Of a stretch of 11,690 bases of DNA, positions 1-7,097 are shown piece by piece. The position numbers and the translations under genes are program-made. Source of the stretch: Planctomycetota bacterium (GTDB lineage Bacteria > Planctomycetota > Phycisphaerae > WQYP01 > JAJZKY01); assembly GCA_021803885.1 (NCBI GenBank), contig JAJZKY010000067.1, positions 1-11,690 on the forward strand, written 5' to 3'. The notes beneath the pieces are model-generated. The model saw nothing but the letters and a program-made list of their open reading frames with translations. It searched no databases and was not told where the DNA came from. Position 1 is the first letter of the stretch. Each line of letters opens with the position of its first letter.

Positions 1-2
1 AG

Positions 3-1688
3 CCATTTTCAGCCTCGGCAATAATCTCCGGAATTGCATTTCGCGACACCCCGCATGGGCCGGTGATGGCGGGCATTGAGAACATCAGCGCCGATAAAAT
101 AACCGTTGACCCGGCGCATTTTTCCATAGCCGTACCCATGCTGAATATACGTAAGCTGACCTTGCGCATCACGCATGATGCCACCGGTTTGGGCGTGGCC
201 GGGCTGCCGCTCAATATGCAAAAGACACCGCCCCTGGTGGCAAACCATGTGCTGGCTCCGCGTGTGCATCCAGCATTACAGCCGGCCGGCACGCGCCCGT
301 GGCAGCTTCTGATTCAACGAACGGTCATCAGCGGGATAGATGCCCGATATATTGACCAGACCTGCACACCGCCAGTTGAAATTCCGCTGAATGGCCTGGA
401 AGCCCAGATTTTTAACCTGGGGACAACTCCGCTGACTGCGCATATTCCCCTGCGATATAATCTCATCGCTTATGCCGGCGCAGTTGGCAATCCGACCATG
501 GGCGTAAAAGTTCCGTCGACGACAACAAAACCGGTGGCCGGGAAAAGTATCGGGAAAATCACCCCGCCGCCACATGTGGCAAAAGCCAAGCCACTTTTTG
601 CCCAGTTTTCATCCAATGGGCAAGTGTATCTGTATCCGCATCTGCAGGGCTGGGCCAGAGCGGCGCTCAACGGAATGTCCCTGGCGGAGCTTGCGCCGCT
701 GGCAAAAAAATATGGCGTTACCCTTGGCGGGGGCACACTGGACAATTCCAGCGACATCCGGTTCCATGCCGATCATCGCATGAATTTGCATACCAAGCTG
801 GTGTTTTCCAACCTGAACCTCTCGGAACCGCCGCACGGCGCTTTGGCCAGGCTGCTGCATCTTCCAACGCCGGTGAATGTCGCTATTGCCGCTATTGAAG
901 CACCGGATGGCTCGATTACCCTGCCACTTTCCGTGCCGATCAGCGCCGGCCATATTTCGCAATCCGCCATTACCGGCCAGCTCATCGGCGATCTGGTCCA
1001 GGTGGTGGCAGTAGGCATTGCCAGTTCACCGCTTAAAGTTGCAGGAGGTCTGGCGTCACTGTTTGCCTCCGGTAAGCTGCAGGCCGTCAAAAAGCCTCCG
1101 ATAGTATTACACTTCGCACCCGGATCCCCCACCATCACCAGCCGGGATTGGCTGGCAATAGGAGCGTTGGCCAGACAGTTGCGGCATCACAGCTCGTTAC
1201 AGGTGGTGGTGCGGCAGCAAATATCTACTGCGGACATTGCGGTGGCGGCGAGCCGTGCCAATCCTACCAAACGGCAGTGCCTTGAGCTTATCGCCGCGTT
1301 GGAGGCGCAAGCCAATCGCCTGATGAGCCAGCGCCGGCAGCAACTGGGCCAATTGCGCGGGGAACTGGCTATTCGTCTTTCCGACAGTGCGATTCATCAG
1401 GGCACCGGCCGGCTTGCCCGGCTGGATACCCGGCTGGCCCATGCCCGGATGGCTATCAACTACCTGGCGGATATGCTTGCGCCGGGAGCCGGCCGCGAGG
1501 CCTCCCGCCGCACGCGGGGCATGATGATCACCATCGCCCGCCGCCGACTCTTTGAAATCAAGGCGGCCTTGCTGGCTGCGGGCTTCGCCCATCCAAACCG
1601 CCGCGTGCATATCGTGTTCCCCCAATACCTGCCCGCCAAATCAGACCGTGGCGGGCCCGCTACCATCGCCCTGGTGCGCACCCGATAG
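3..1688 (+). CDS. AsmA/DUF748-like envelope protein, 5'-truncated
   Basis: The reading frame is open from base 3 to a TAG at 1686-1688. In-frame GTG/ATG codons at 63 and 66 lack a Shine-Dalgarno, and the upstream codons read as ordinary protein, so I call this the C-terminal 561 residues of a longer protein. It resembles DUF748/AsmA-like proteins, which are large periplasm-facing beta-rich proteins linked to envelope or lipid homeostasis. Beta-strand segments sit around 'ISGIDARYID' and 'PLRYNLIAYAG'. An 'SSNGQVYLYPHLQGW' stretch follows, then a 'GGGTLDNSSDIRF' segment. Next is a 'GQLIGDLVQVV..SSPLKVAGGLASLF' segment like the DUF748 C-terminus, then 'LHFAPGSPTITSRD'. The last ~150 residues are helical, rich in Ala and Arg, and end in 'AAGFAHPNRRVHIVFP', again DUF748-like. 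No catalytic residues are expected. It converges on the GHL6 gene with a 42-bp gap. Family assignment is from remembered sequence style, so moderate confidence; the reading frame is secure. Confidence 0.72.
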   Translation, partial: PFSASAIISGIAFRDTPHGPVMAGIENISADKITVDPAHFSIAVPMLNIRKLTLRITHDATGLGVAGLPLNMQKTPPLVANHVLAPRVHPALQPAGTRPWQLLIQRTVISGIDARYIDQTCTPPVEIPLNGLEAQIFNLGTTPLTAHIPLRYNLIAYAGAVGNPTMGVKVPSTTTKPVAGKSIGKITPPPHVAKAKPLFAQFSSNGQVYLYPHLQGWARAALNGMSLAELAPLAKKYGVTLGGGTLDNSSDIRFHADHRMNLHTKLVFSNLNLSEPPHGALARLLHLPTPVNVAIAAIEAPDGSITLPLSVPISAGHISQSAITGQLIGDLVQVVAVGIASSPLKVAGGLASLFASGKLQAVKKPPIVLHFAPGSPTITSRDWLAIGALARQLRHHSSLQVVVRQQISTADIAVAASRANPTKRQCLELIAALEAQANRLMSQRRQQLGQLRGELAIRLSDSAIHQGTGRLARLDTRLAHARMAINYLADMLAPGAGREASRRTRGMMITIARRRLFEIKAALLAAGFAHPNRRVHIVFPQYLPAKSDRGGPATIALVRTR

Positions 1689-1689
1689 G

Positions 1690-1729
1690 TCCGGCGGCCT
1701 GCTTTTGGGGGAATGGGCCGGTTGCCGGA
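1690..1729. terminator. Imperfect GC-rich hairpin between convergent genes
   Basis: The 42-bp gap between two convergent stop codons contains an imperfect inverted repeat. TCCGGC (1690-1695) plus GGCC (1696-1699) can pair with GGCC (1716-1719) and GCCGGA (1724-1729), leaving a 4-nt GGTT bulge and a 16-nt loop. There is no T-run on either side, so it is not a classical intrinsic terminator. It could act in both directions with Rho, or as a 3'-end RNA stabiliser. That role is inferred from position only. Confidence 0.3.
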
Positions 1730-1730
1730 T

Positions 1731-3737
1731 TCAGGGGTAACAGCCATCCAGCACGATCATTGCGTGCCCCCGAATTTGCGGAATAGTTACATGCGTATAG
1801 CCGTTCTTATATGTATACTGTATTTTGGTTATTTCCGGAGCCAGGTAAACACCTGAAGGTCGACGCGAGGTTCGCAGTGCCATGGCCACATCCGTCAGAG
1901 GCACAATATCTTCGATGATATCCAACTGCGTCGTCCGGCGCTGGGCGCTATAGGCCAGCAGATGGACGATGGTTCGCATCGGCTGCTGTTGCCGGGTCAA
2001 TGTGGCTTCCAGATAGCTCGGACCACCAACCGTAAGCAGAGGCCGCGGCAGAAGTTTCTGGAGCAGGCCCGCCACCAGTTCCCGGTACTGCAGGTTTCCA
2101 TGGGCAGCATAACTGTTAAAAACAGGAAACGCGACGTAGGCCGTATGTGAGGTGGCCACAGCGGCGGCAAAACGCGACAGCACGGATCCCGGGGTCTGGG
2201 CATGAGACGAAAAATGCTGCCAGGTGCGGTCAAAATAAGGTTCCACCACCTGTGCTGCAACCTTACCCCGGCCTGCTGTCACCCGCACGCTGCGATCGTA
2301 AACGATATGATCCGTCTGTGCCAAAGCAGAGACAAATTTTTTGTCAGGCCTGAAATAAATGTTTTGAAACGGTGATGGGCCGCTGGCCGCTATACCCAAT
2401 TCCGACAGCAGAACTTTGGTGCCCGCGGCGTTCAACCCGGCGTAGCCGCTGGCCAATATCTTTCCACCCGTATGCAGATAATGCTGCACTTTTTTTAATA
2501 ACCTGGCATCTTCCAATGGTGCATCCGGCAGAATCAACAGATCGTAGCGGTTGAAATCCGCTGTTTCATCGATCAGATCAAACTGGTGACGAAGCTGTGT
2601 GAGCATGCGCGTGGCACCCTCGGTGGAACGGCTGACGGGATCGAGCACATTGATGGCCCCCGTGTTCACCTGAAAAAGTCCGATCTGTGATACGGGAGTC
2701 GCGCTTTGCAGCCATGGTTCACGCGCTTCCACCCGTCTATAAGCCTTGGCGATGAGTTCGTAGGCTGCCGGATCCAGGCGGCCGCGCGGATGCAATTGAT
2801 CACCAATAGAGCAGCGGGCACCGTGGGCAATCATCTGCGAGGTTTCGTATTCCAATGCGGCGTACGGTTTGAGACCTCCAAAATCTGCCCAGGATTTATG
2901 AAATCGAGCCGTCATCCCAAGGTAAGGCCTGGCAAAGTTGCGGGCAAAACGGACATTCATCGGAAAATACATGTAGCCCCAGCCACCCGTGGGCAGGGCT
3001 TCAATTTCTGCCTGCGTCTGGTATTGAACCTCCCGGGCCAAATTTGCAAATGGACGGGAATTAAAAAACACGCCCGCCGCCCCGGAGGCCGCCTTGACCT
3101 GATCGAAATAACGTTTCATGTAACGCAGCGATACCATTGTTGCATACCGGGCGCGATCCACTGCGCTTTGGGGGTTGATATTCTCCCGGACCATACCCGC
3201 CAACGCCCATGGTGAGACCGACGGTTGATCCCAGCACATATCAAAAAACATACCGTCCACCGGGTGGAATAATTTGAGCACTTCCGCCGTCTGTTCATAC
3301 AGGTAATCCTGATAGGGGCTGGACATATCCAGTATCTGCCAGCCCGCATCCAGCGGCTTGGCCCCCACATGCGATCCATCAGGATTTTTGGCGATCCATT
3401 CCGGATGAGTGTTGGCGGCGAATTCATCGCATTGCACACTCATATAAATGGGGGCCCGAATTCCTTCCCGGTGCAATGCCTCCACCTGACTCGAGAGAAG
3501 ATCCAGATTTTTCTTAAGTCCCGGATGCCGCGCGGCATGACCAGTATTGTAGTACAGATGGCCGTGGTGGCACTTGGCAAAAACCGTAACGGAGTTCACA
3601 TGCGCCTGCTTCATGGTTTTAGCAAAAGTCTGCGGGTCAAAGTCTGTGCCCACATCCGGGATGGCCGGACCGGTATGAAAATCCAGATGGATTTGCCGAT
3701 ACGGCAGGGAAAATACCGTGTTATTGATTTTAGACAT
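1731..3737 (-). CDS. GHL6-type glycoside hydrolase (alpha-fucosidase/beta-galactosidase-like)
   Basis: The product has 668 residues and no signal peptide, so it is probably cytoplasmic. Residues ~12-345 look like a TIM-barrel glycosidase of the 'hypothetical glycosyl hydrolase 6' type, related to families with beta-galactosidase trimerisation domains and to GH29/GH151-like fucosidases. Visible motifs are 'HLDFHT' (17-22), 'VTVFAKCHHGHLYY' (50-63), 'DGMFFDMCWD' (161-170, D166 a catalytic candidate), 'EIEALPTGGWGY' (244-255, E244/E246 candidates) and 'SIGDQLHP' (310-317). Residues ~350-450 form a Rossmann/amidotransferase-like module ('YDLLILPDAPL', 'LHTGGKILASGYAG'), and the last ~90 are beta-rich. 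The ATG at 3737 is chosen because AAGGTG sits 8 nt upstream and the similarity begins just after it. The frame stays open to 3845, but that part looks non-coding. The substrate is unknown; an alpha-L-fucoside or beta-galactoside is plausible. Its neighbours suggest sugar catabolism. Confidence 0.9.
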   Translation of the reverse strand: MSKINNTVFSLPYRQIHLDFHTGPAIPDVGTDFDPQTFAKTMKQAHVNSVTVFAKCHHGHLYYNTGHAARHPGLKKNLDLLSSQVEALHREGIRAPIYMSVQCDEFAANTHPEWIAKNPDGSHVGAKPLDAGWQILDMSSPYQDYLYEQTAEVLKLFHPVDGMFFDMCWDQPSVSPWALAGMVRENINPQSAVDRARYATMVSLRYMKRYFDQVKAASGAAGVFFNSRPFANLAREVQYQTQAEIEALPTGGWGYMYFPMNVRFARNFARPYLGMTARFHKSWADFGGLKPYAALEYETSQMIAHGARCSIGDQLHPRGRLDPAAYELIAKAYRRVEAREPWLQSATPVSQIGLFQVNTGAINVLDPVSRSTEGATRMLTQLRHQFDLIDETADFNRYDLLILPDAPLEDARLLKKVQHYLHTGGKILASGYAGLNAAGTKVLLSELGIAASGPSPFQNIYFRPDKKFVSALAQTDHIVYDRSVRVTAGRGKVAAQVVEPYFDRTWQHFSSHAQTPGSVLSRFAAAVATSHTAYVAFPVFNSYAAHGNLQYRELVAGLLQKLLPRPLLTVGGPSYLEATLTRQQQPMRTIVHLLAYSAQRRTTQLDIIEDIVPLTDVAMALRTSRRPSGVYLAPEITKIQYTYKNGYTHVTIPQIRGHAMIVLDGCYP

Positions 3738-3745
3738 CGATAGAA

Positions 3746-3751
3746 CACCTT
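3746..3751 (-). promoter_or_regulatory. Ribosome binding site deciding the GHL6 start
   Basis: On the minus strand AAGGTG lies 8 nt before the ATG at 3737. It favours this start over the longer in-frame reading that reaches 3845. Confidence 0.6.
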
Positions 3752-3759
3752 GAATAAAA

Positions 3760-3792
3760 TTCCGCGGAAAGTATGGTCTGGATGATCCGACC
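3760..3792. promoter_or_regulatory. Two adjacent palindromes upstream of the GHL6 gene
   Basis: A perfect 10-bp palindrome TTCCGCGGAA spans 3760-3769, starting 23 bp before the GHL6 ATG. Next to it, at 3775-3792, GGTC-T-GGAT and ATCC-GACC form an 8-bp stem around a single G, with one bulged T. Their position fits an operator or a leader RNA structure. Ten-base palindromes occur by chance about once per kilobase, so the first alone means little; the tandem arrangement is the only reason to list it. No good -35/-10 pair was found nearby. Confidence 0.25.
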
Positions 3793-3989
3793 GCCGGGAC
3801 CGCATCTGCCAATGTCACAGCAGGGCGACCACAAGCAGCATCCAAGCCGCACCCATGACCTGGACCAGTGCGGGGCTGATGCGGGCGGCTATTTTCCTCC
3901 CAACAGAATGAAGTATTGTATCATTTAGCCATGGACTGTCTCCATACTTCGGGCTTGAATTGCGGTAGAGCATTGAGCCGCCGATATTT

Positions 3990-4018
3990 TTGAACCCCCG
4001 CTGATAATCCGGTATGCT
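3990..4018 (+). promoter_or_regulatory. Sigma-70-like promoter of the 185-residue protein
   Basis: TTGAAC (3990-3995) and TATGCT (4013-4018) are separated by 17 bp, close to the sigma-70 consensus. Transcription would start near 4025, giving a leader of about 50 nt before the ATG at 4075. On the opposite strand a weaker pair, TTCAAC-17-TAGCAT, covers much of the same stretch. Prediction by eye only. Confidence 0.45.
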
Positions 4019-4074
4019 ACATGCGATTCTACCCGGGTTGAAGATGGAGCACACCCCGCTTTGTTGGAGCATTT

Positions 4075-4632
4075 ATGCAGGTTGAGCAGACCGCCCGTTT
4101 ACGTGCGTGTGCAGCAGCAACTCAGTTGGCCGACAAGGTGGCCCTGGCTTTGCGCCAGTGCATTGAGCTGTGCTGTCCAGCAGCTTTGGCGATCTGCGAT
4201 GTAGAAAAACCGGATGAGCAGCAATGGCGGCTGCGCGTGTGCGTAAGTGATAAGTGGTCGCATGTGCATTTGCGGGTGGAGCAAGCCGAGACCGCCGACC
4301 CTGCCGCCATCCAAACCACGCTGGCCGCCAAGCTCAAAAGTTTCCTGGCAGTACAGCGACGCATTGCTTTTAAGATACGGCCGGGCACCTACCCCGGTGA
4401 TTCGCTGACCAACCTGCGCTTAACCCTTAATACCATCCCTGGTATGGCCTCCAAAGGGCTTAAGCTGCAGACGGATGTCGAATTCATCCCATGCACGGCC
4501 GTGGTATCGGGTACGTGCTTCAAAATTAATGACTTTTTGCTGGAGGTTGAGGCCTCTGTGCGTGATGAAGTCGAAGCAGCCCTGGAACGCCAAGGCTTTG
4601 AAGTTGACAGTGTCAATCCCATCGGCATCTAA
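4075..4632 (+). CDS. Hypothetical protein, 185 residues, cysteine-containing
   Basis: I do not recognise a family. The ATG at 4075 has GGAG 5 nt upstream and a plausible promoter at 3990-4018, and the next reading frame converges without overlap, so the gene itself is well supported. The protein has no signal peptide or membrane helix. It opens with a helical segment (residues 1-40). Alternating hydrophobic strands follow around 'WRLRVCVSD' and 'WSHVHLRVE' (51-69), then 'RIAFKIRPGTYPGD' (96-109). A region with 'LNTIPGMASKGLKLQTDVEF' and 'FLLEVEASVRDEVEAALERQGFEVDSV' resembles a small alpha/beta domain ending in a strand. Eight cysteines lie at 12, 29, 33, 34, 41, 56, 140 and 148; the CxxxCC cluster at 29-34 is the most striking. 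It could be a small adaptor or metal-binding protein, but nothing proves this. It lies between the GHL6 and ThuA-like genes on the opposite strand to both. Confidence 0.78.
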   Translation: MQVEQTARLRACAAATQLADKVALALRQCIELCCPAALAICDVEKPDEQQWRLRVCVSDKWSHVHLRVEQAETADPAAIQTTLAAKLKSFLAVQRRIAFKIRPGTYPGDSLTNLRLTLNTIPGMASKGLKLQTDVEFIPCTAVVSGTCFKINDFLLEVEASVRDEVEAALERQGFEVDSVNPIGI

Positions 4633-4692
4633 ATGGCCGACACCGGAAATCCAGCCGAAAGGCCTTCGCCAGCCATGCACAGGGCATCCCGA

Positions 4693-5370
4693 TTATCCGC
4701 GGGCCAGGGCTTTACCGGCTGTGGCCCACTTGAAGCCGCGCCGCATGATAGTCAGGTGCGGTTCGTCCGCAACAACTTTGGCGTCATGCCCCACGGAAGA
4801 ATAAAACACCCGCCCCTTGCCGTGCATTTTGGTCCATACCACGGGCATCTCGAAAGCCCCGTTAGCCAGGTGCGGGCCGGTGGTATTGGGCGCAGGCATG
4901 CGCGAAACGGCCAAGATTTTGATGCACGGGTCCACGTGCATGTAGTACAGCTCGCTTAGCACATGAAAATCTCCCAAGCCGGTGGTGATTTCATGCTGGG
5001 TATCCCGAATGTTGACCGTGTAGGGTATCTGGTTGCCCGGATGGGCGACAAACTGGCCGCCCACCATAAACTGCCAGCCGCAATCTTCGCGGAAAGCATC
5101 GCCCATGCCACCGTGGCAGCCGGCAATGCCCACACCGGATTCCACCGCGGCGCTGACCGCCTGTGATTGCGGCCCGGTAATTTTGCCCATGGTCCATACC
5201 GGCACAATCAGATCCAACTTTTTGAGACGCTCTACATCATTGAAGGCATCAAGCGTATCACTGACCTGCACATGAAAGCCCTCCTGGACCAGCACGCTGC
5301 GAAAAATTTCTCCAACTTCTTTCGGTTGGTGACCATCCCAGCCACCATGCACCACCAATGCTTCAAACAT
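4693..5370 (-). CDS. ThuA-like domain protein
   Basis: This 225-residue cytoplasmic protein is a single ThuA-like domain (trehalose-utilisation, Rossmann-type fold related to class I glutamine amidotransferases), of usual length for the family. Motifs are the N-terminal 'VVHGGWDGH' (6-14), 'GVGIAGCHGGMGDAF' (79-93, with H86), 'WQFMVGGQFVAHPG' (99-112), 'HEITTGLGDF' (126-135), 'ELYYMHVDP' (140-148) and 'GRVFYSSVGHD' (186-196). In rhizobia ThuA acts with ThuB in trehalose catabolism through 3-keto intermediates; in planctomycetes such domains are common and mostly unassigned. The start at 5370 has AGGAG 6 nt upstream and a promoter candidate at 5399-5426. It is divergent from the UroD-like gene, which suggests shared control. 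The family call is sure; the substrate is not. It is a stand-alone domain without the c-type cytochrome or dehydrogenase fusions often seen. Confidence 0.93.
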   Translation of the reverse strand: MFEALVVHGGWDGHQPKEVGEIFRSVLVQEGFHVQVSDTLDAFNDVERLKKLDLIVPVWTMGKITGPQSQAVSAAVESGVGIAGCHGGMGDAFREDCGWQFMVGGQFVAHPGNQIPYTVNIRDTQHEITTGLGDFHVLSELYYMHVDPCIKILAVSRMPAPNTTGPHLANGAFEMPVVWTKMHGKGRVFYSSVGHDAKVVADEPHLTIMRRGFKWATAGKALARG

Positions 5371-5398
5371 GAAATGCTCCTAAAACAACCGACACAAA

Positions 5399-5426
5399 AT
5401 CATAAGAAAACGCCATGAGAACGCAA
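5399..5426 (-). promoter_or_regulatory. Sigma-70-like promoter of the thuA-like gene
   Basis: On the minus strand TTGCGT (5421-5426) and TATGAT (5399-5404) are 16 bp apart. Transcription would begin near 5392, leaving a short leader with the AGGAG site just before the ATG at 5370. Confidence 0.42.
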
Positions 5427-5446
5427 GTCCATCGTCTGAGGCTATA

Positions 5447-5460
5447 GACGTTCCAACGTC
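5447..5460. repeat. Inverted repeat GACGTT-CC-AACGTC
   Basis: Perfect 6-bp arms around a 2-bp centre lie in the divergent gap, about 20 bp upstream of the thuA-like -35 box. The size and symmetry suit a dimeric regulator's operator. An overlapping alternative pairing, CGTCT (5433-5437) with AGACG (5446-5450), also exists. No regulator gene is visible. Confidence 0.35.
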
Positions 5461-5508
5461 GGGCGACAAAAAGCAGGCCGTGGCACCGGGTCTGCGGCCA
5501 AAGAGAGC

Positions 5509-5534
5509 CTGGCCAGAAAAAGCTTTCTTGCCAG
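5509..5534. repeat. 26-bp near-perfect inverted repeat over the uroD-like -35 box
   Basis: Arms CTGGCCAGAAA (5509-5519) and TTTCTTGCCAG (5524-5534) are complementary at 10 of 11 positions around an AAGC centre. The right arm contains the predicted -35 hexamer TTGCCA (5528-5533), so a protein bound here would be placed to repress the uroD-like gene. As RNA it would be a stable hairpin, but the predicted transcript starts downstream of it, which favours an operator role. Confidence 0.45.
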
Positions 5535-5556
5535 ATGGGGTCCCGCACCTTACAGT
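5528..5556 (+). promoter_or_regulatory. Sigma-70-like promoter of the uroD-like gene
   Basis: TTGCCA (5528-5533) and TACAGT (5551-5556) are separated by 17 bp. Transcription would start near 5563, about 26 nt before the first ATG. The -35 box lies inside an inverted repeat. Confidence 0.4.
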
Positions 5557-5588
5557 GAAGCAATGCAAACATAACCCACCGGGGGCGC

Positions 5589-6896
5589 ATGATGAATCCA
5601 TCCAAATCAAAGCCCACCACTCCAGTGCCCACCGATACACCGGCAAAAATCAGTACAAACTCCCATCAGATTCTGCGCAGGCTGGCAGGCCAACTGGCGT
5701 GCATCGCCATGACACCGGTTCATGCGGAAACATCGCGGCTGTGGACCAGACTCAATGATTTAAAGTCTGTACGTCCCATGGTCTGGATCAATGAGATTCC
5801 ATGGCACGAGATGAATGTGAATGAAGAACTCACCCTCCACTGCGACGAGCCATGGGCACAGCAGCAGGAATTTCGCATGCGGCGGCTTTTGTATCAATGG
5901 CAACATCTGCCGGCAGACATGATCATCCGTGATTATCTTCCCTGCCCGCTGGTGATTCAGAACACCGGCTTTGGGCTGGAAGAGGATGTGGATAGCATCA
6001 GCACGGATGCCGCCAACTCCATCATCAGCCGTCGCTTTCACCGGCAGATCATCAACCCGAAGGATCTTGAGAAAATTAAGCCGGCGGTGGTACACCATGA
6101 TGTGGCCGCCACGGAAGCCAACTACCAGCTCATGTGCGAAGTCTATGCCGGCATTATGCCGATACGTAAAGAAGGCATCAAGCACATCTGGTACACCCCC
6201 TGGGACAACCTGATCCGCTGGTGGGGTGTGCAGGATGCCATGCTGGATCTGGTGGATCGTCCGGAAATGGTTAACGAGGCCGTGGCACGCTGCGCCGCTT
6301 CCATGCATGCCGGGCTGGATCAGATGATTGCCCAAAATCTGCTATCGTTGGGAACGGACAACACCCGCGTAGGCTCCGGAGGTTACGGCTACACCACGGC
6401 TTTGCCAGGGACGAATTTTGATGCTGCGCATGTACGGCCAATAAACAATTGGGGCTGTTCCAACGCGCAGATATTCTCTGAAGTTTCACCGGAAATGCAC
6501 TGGGAATTCGCCCTGCGACATGATATTCCGTGGCTCCAGCGCTGGGGGCTTAATTACTACGGCTGCTGCGAACCGTTGGATTTTAAGATCGACATCCTGC
6601 GCCGCATACCCCGGCTGCGCAAGATATCCATGAACTATCGTATTCGACTCAGCCGGGCGGTGGCCGTGGTGGGGACCGATTACGTGTTTAGTTACAAGCC
6701 CAACCCGGCACCACTGGCTGAGGACCGCTGGCGGCCGGACGTCGTTCGCGACGAACTTCGCCAGGTACTGGAGCAGACTCGCGGTATGCACGTGGAAATT
6801 ATCATGAAGGATATCTCCACTGTCCGCTACCAGCCTCACCGCCTGTGGGAATGGCAGCGTATCGCCATGGATATGGTTCGCCAGGCGGGATCGTAA
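5589..6896 (+). CDS. Uroporphyrinogen decarboxylase-like (URO-D fold) protein
   Basis: This 435-residue cytoplasmic protein belongs to the URO-D superfamily, in the non-haem branch that resembles corrinoid-linked methyltransferases (MtaA/CmuA-like). After a variable, Thr/Ser/Pro-rich start (1-25) come a helical segment (26-60) and the hallmark 'MVWINEIPWHEMN' (64-76). These are followed by 'CPLVIQNTGFGLEEDVD' (119-135), 'WYTPWDNLIRWWGVQDAM' (201-218), 'NTRVGSGGYGYT' (258-269), 'AQIFSEVSPEMHWEFAL' (293-309), 'YYGCCEPL' (323-330; C326, C327, E328 probable metal/active-site residues) and 'IIMKDISTVRYQPHRLWEW' (404-422). True HemE is about 350 residues with a different N-terminal signature, so haem synthesis is unlikely. 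Its substrate is unknown; relatives sit in sugar-degradation loci. Tandem ATGs at 5589 and 5592 compete; a GGGGG run 6 nt before the second makes 5592 equally likely. The 201-bp gap to the convergent rho stop shows only a weak GCGG/CCGC hairpin near 6925-6945. Confidence 0.92.
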   Translation: MMNPSKSKPTTPVPTDTPAKISTNSHQILRRLAGQLACIAMTPVHAETSRLWTRLNDLKSVRPMVWINEIPWHEMNVNEELTLHCDEPWAQQQEFRMRRLLYQWQHLPADMIIRDYLPCPLVIQNTGFGLEEDVDSISTDAANSIISRRFHRQIINPKDLEKIKPAVVHHDVAATEANYQLMCEVYAGIMPIRKEGIKHIWYTPWDNLIRWWGVQDAMLDLVDRPEMVNEAVARCAASMHAGLDQMIAQNLLSLGTDNTRVGSGGYGYTTALPGTNFDAAHVRPINNWGCSNAQIFSEVSPEMHWEFALRHDIPWLQRWGLNYYGCCEPLDFKIDILRRIPRLRKISMNYRIRLSRAVAVVGTDYVFSYKPNPAPLAEDRWRPDVVRDELRQVLEQTRGMHVEIIMKDISTVRYQPHRLWEWQRIAMDMVRQAGS

Positions 6897-7097
6897 ACAC
6901 TGCGGTCAAGCACCACCGTCGTCATGCGGTTAAGGGCCGCGCAAAAATAACTTCACACATTCCGACTGATTTGTTTGGCCGTGGGCGTCGTTGTTCGCTC
7001 CTTACAGACCCATTGGCAAGGTATGCGCGTCGCTTACGCCTCGCCGGCAGCCAAAACTCCTGCGCCGTAAAAAACGAATTTATTTTTGCGTGGCCCC

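Larger units (their letters stand above)
3738..4074. other. Divergent intergenic region with a possible small membrane-protein ORF
   Basis: This 337-bp gap separates the GHL6 gene (-) from the unknown gene at 4075 (+). It holds the palindromes at 3760-3792 and a plus-strand promoter candidate at 3990-4018. On the minus strand an open frame runs from an ATG at 3973 to a stop at 3815-3817 (52 codons). Its end is hydrophobic ('VMGAAWMLLVVALL'), as in a single C-terminal membrane helix. Only its second half has the GC-rich third positions seen in the neighbouring genes, and its ribosome binding site is poor. I therefore do not call it a gene. If real, it would lie 77 bp upstream of, and co-oriented with, the GHL6 gene. 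Confidence 0.35.

Noticed and set aside
63..68. Start codons GTG/ATG for the DUF748-like protein
   Set aside because: The frame is open back to base 3 with protein-like codons and no Shine-Dalgarno precedes 63 or 66, so the true start lies upstream of the window.
2706..3215. 169-codon plus-strand frame inside the GHL6 gene
   Set aside because: It is antisense to conserved glycosidase motifs and has no start signal or recognisable domain.
3738..3845. N-terminal extension of the GHL6 protein by 36 residues
   Set aside because: The extra residues do not look like the family, while AAGGTG lies 8 nt before the ATG at 3737.
4633..4959. 108-codon plus-strand frame after the 185-residue protein
   Set aside because: It overlaps the conserved C-terminal half of the ThuA-like gene on the other strand and has no ribosome binding site.
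5760..6335. 191-codon minus-strand frame inside the uroD-like gene
   Set aside because: It is the mirror of conserved UroD-like sequence. Its His/Gly-rich product shows no domain.
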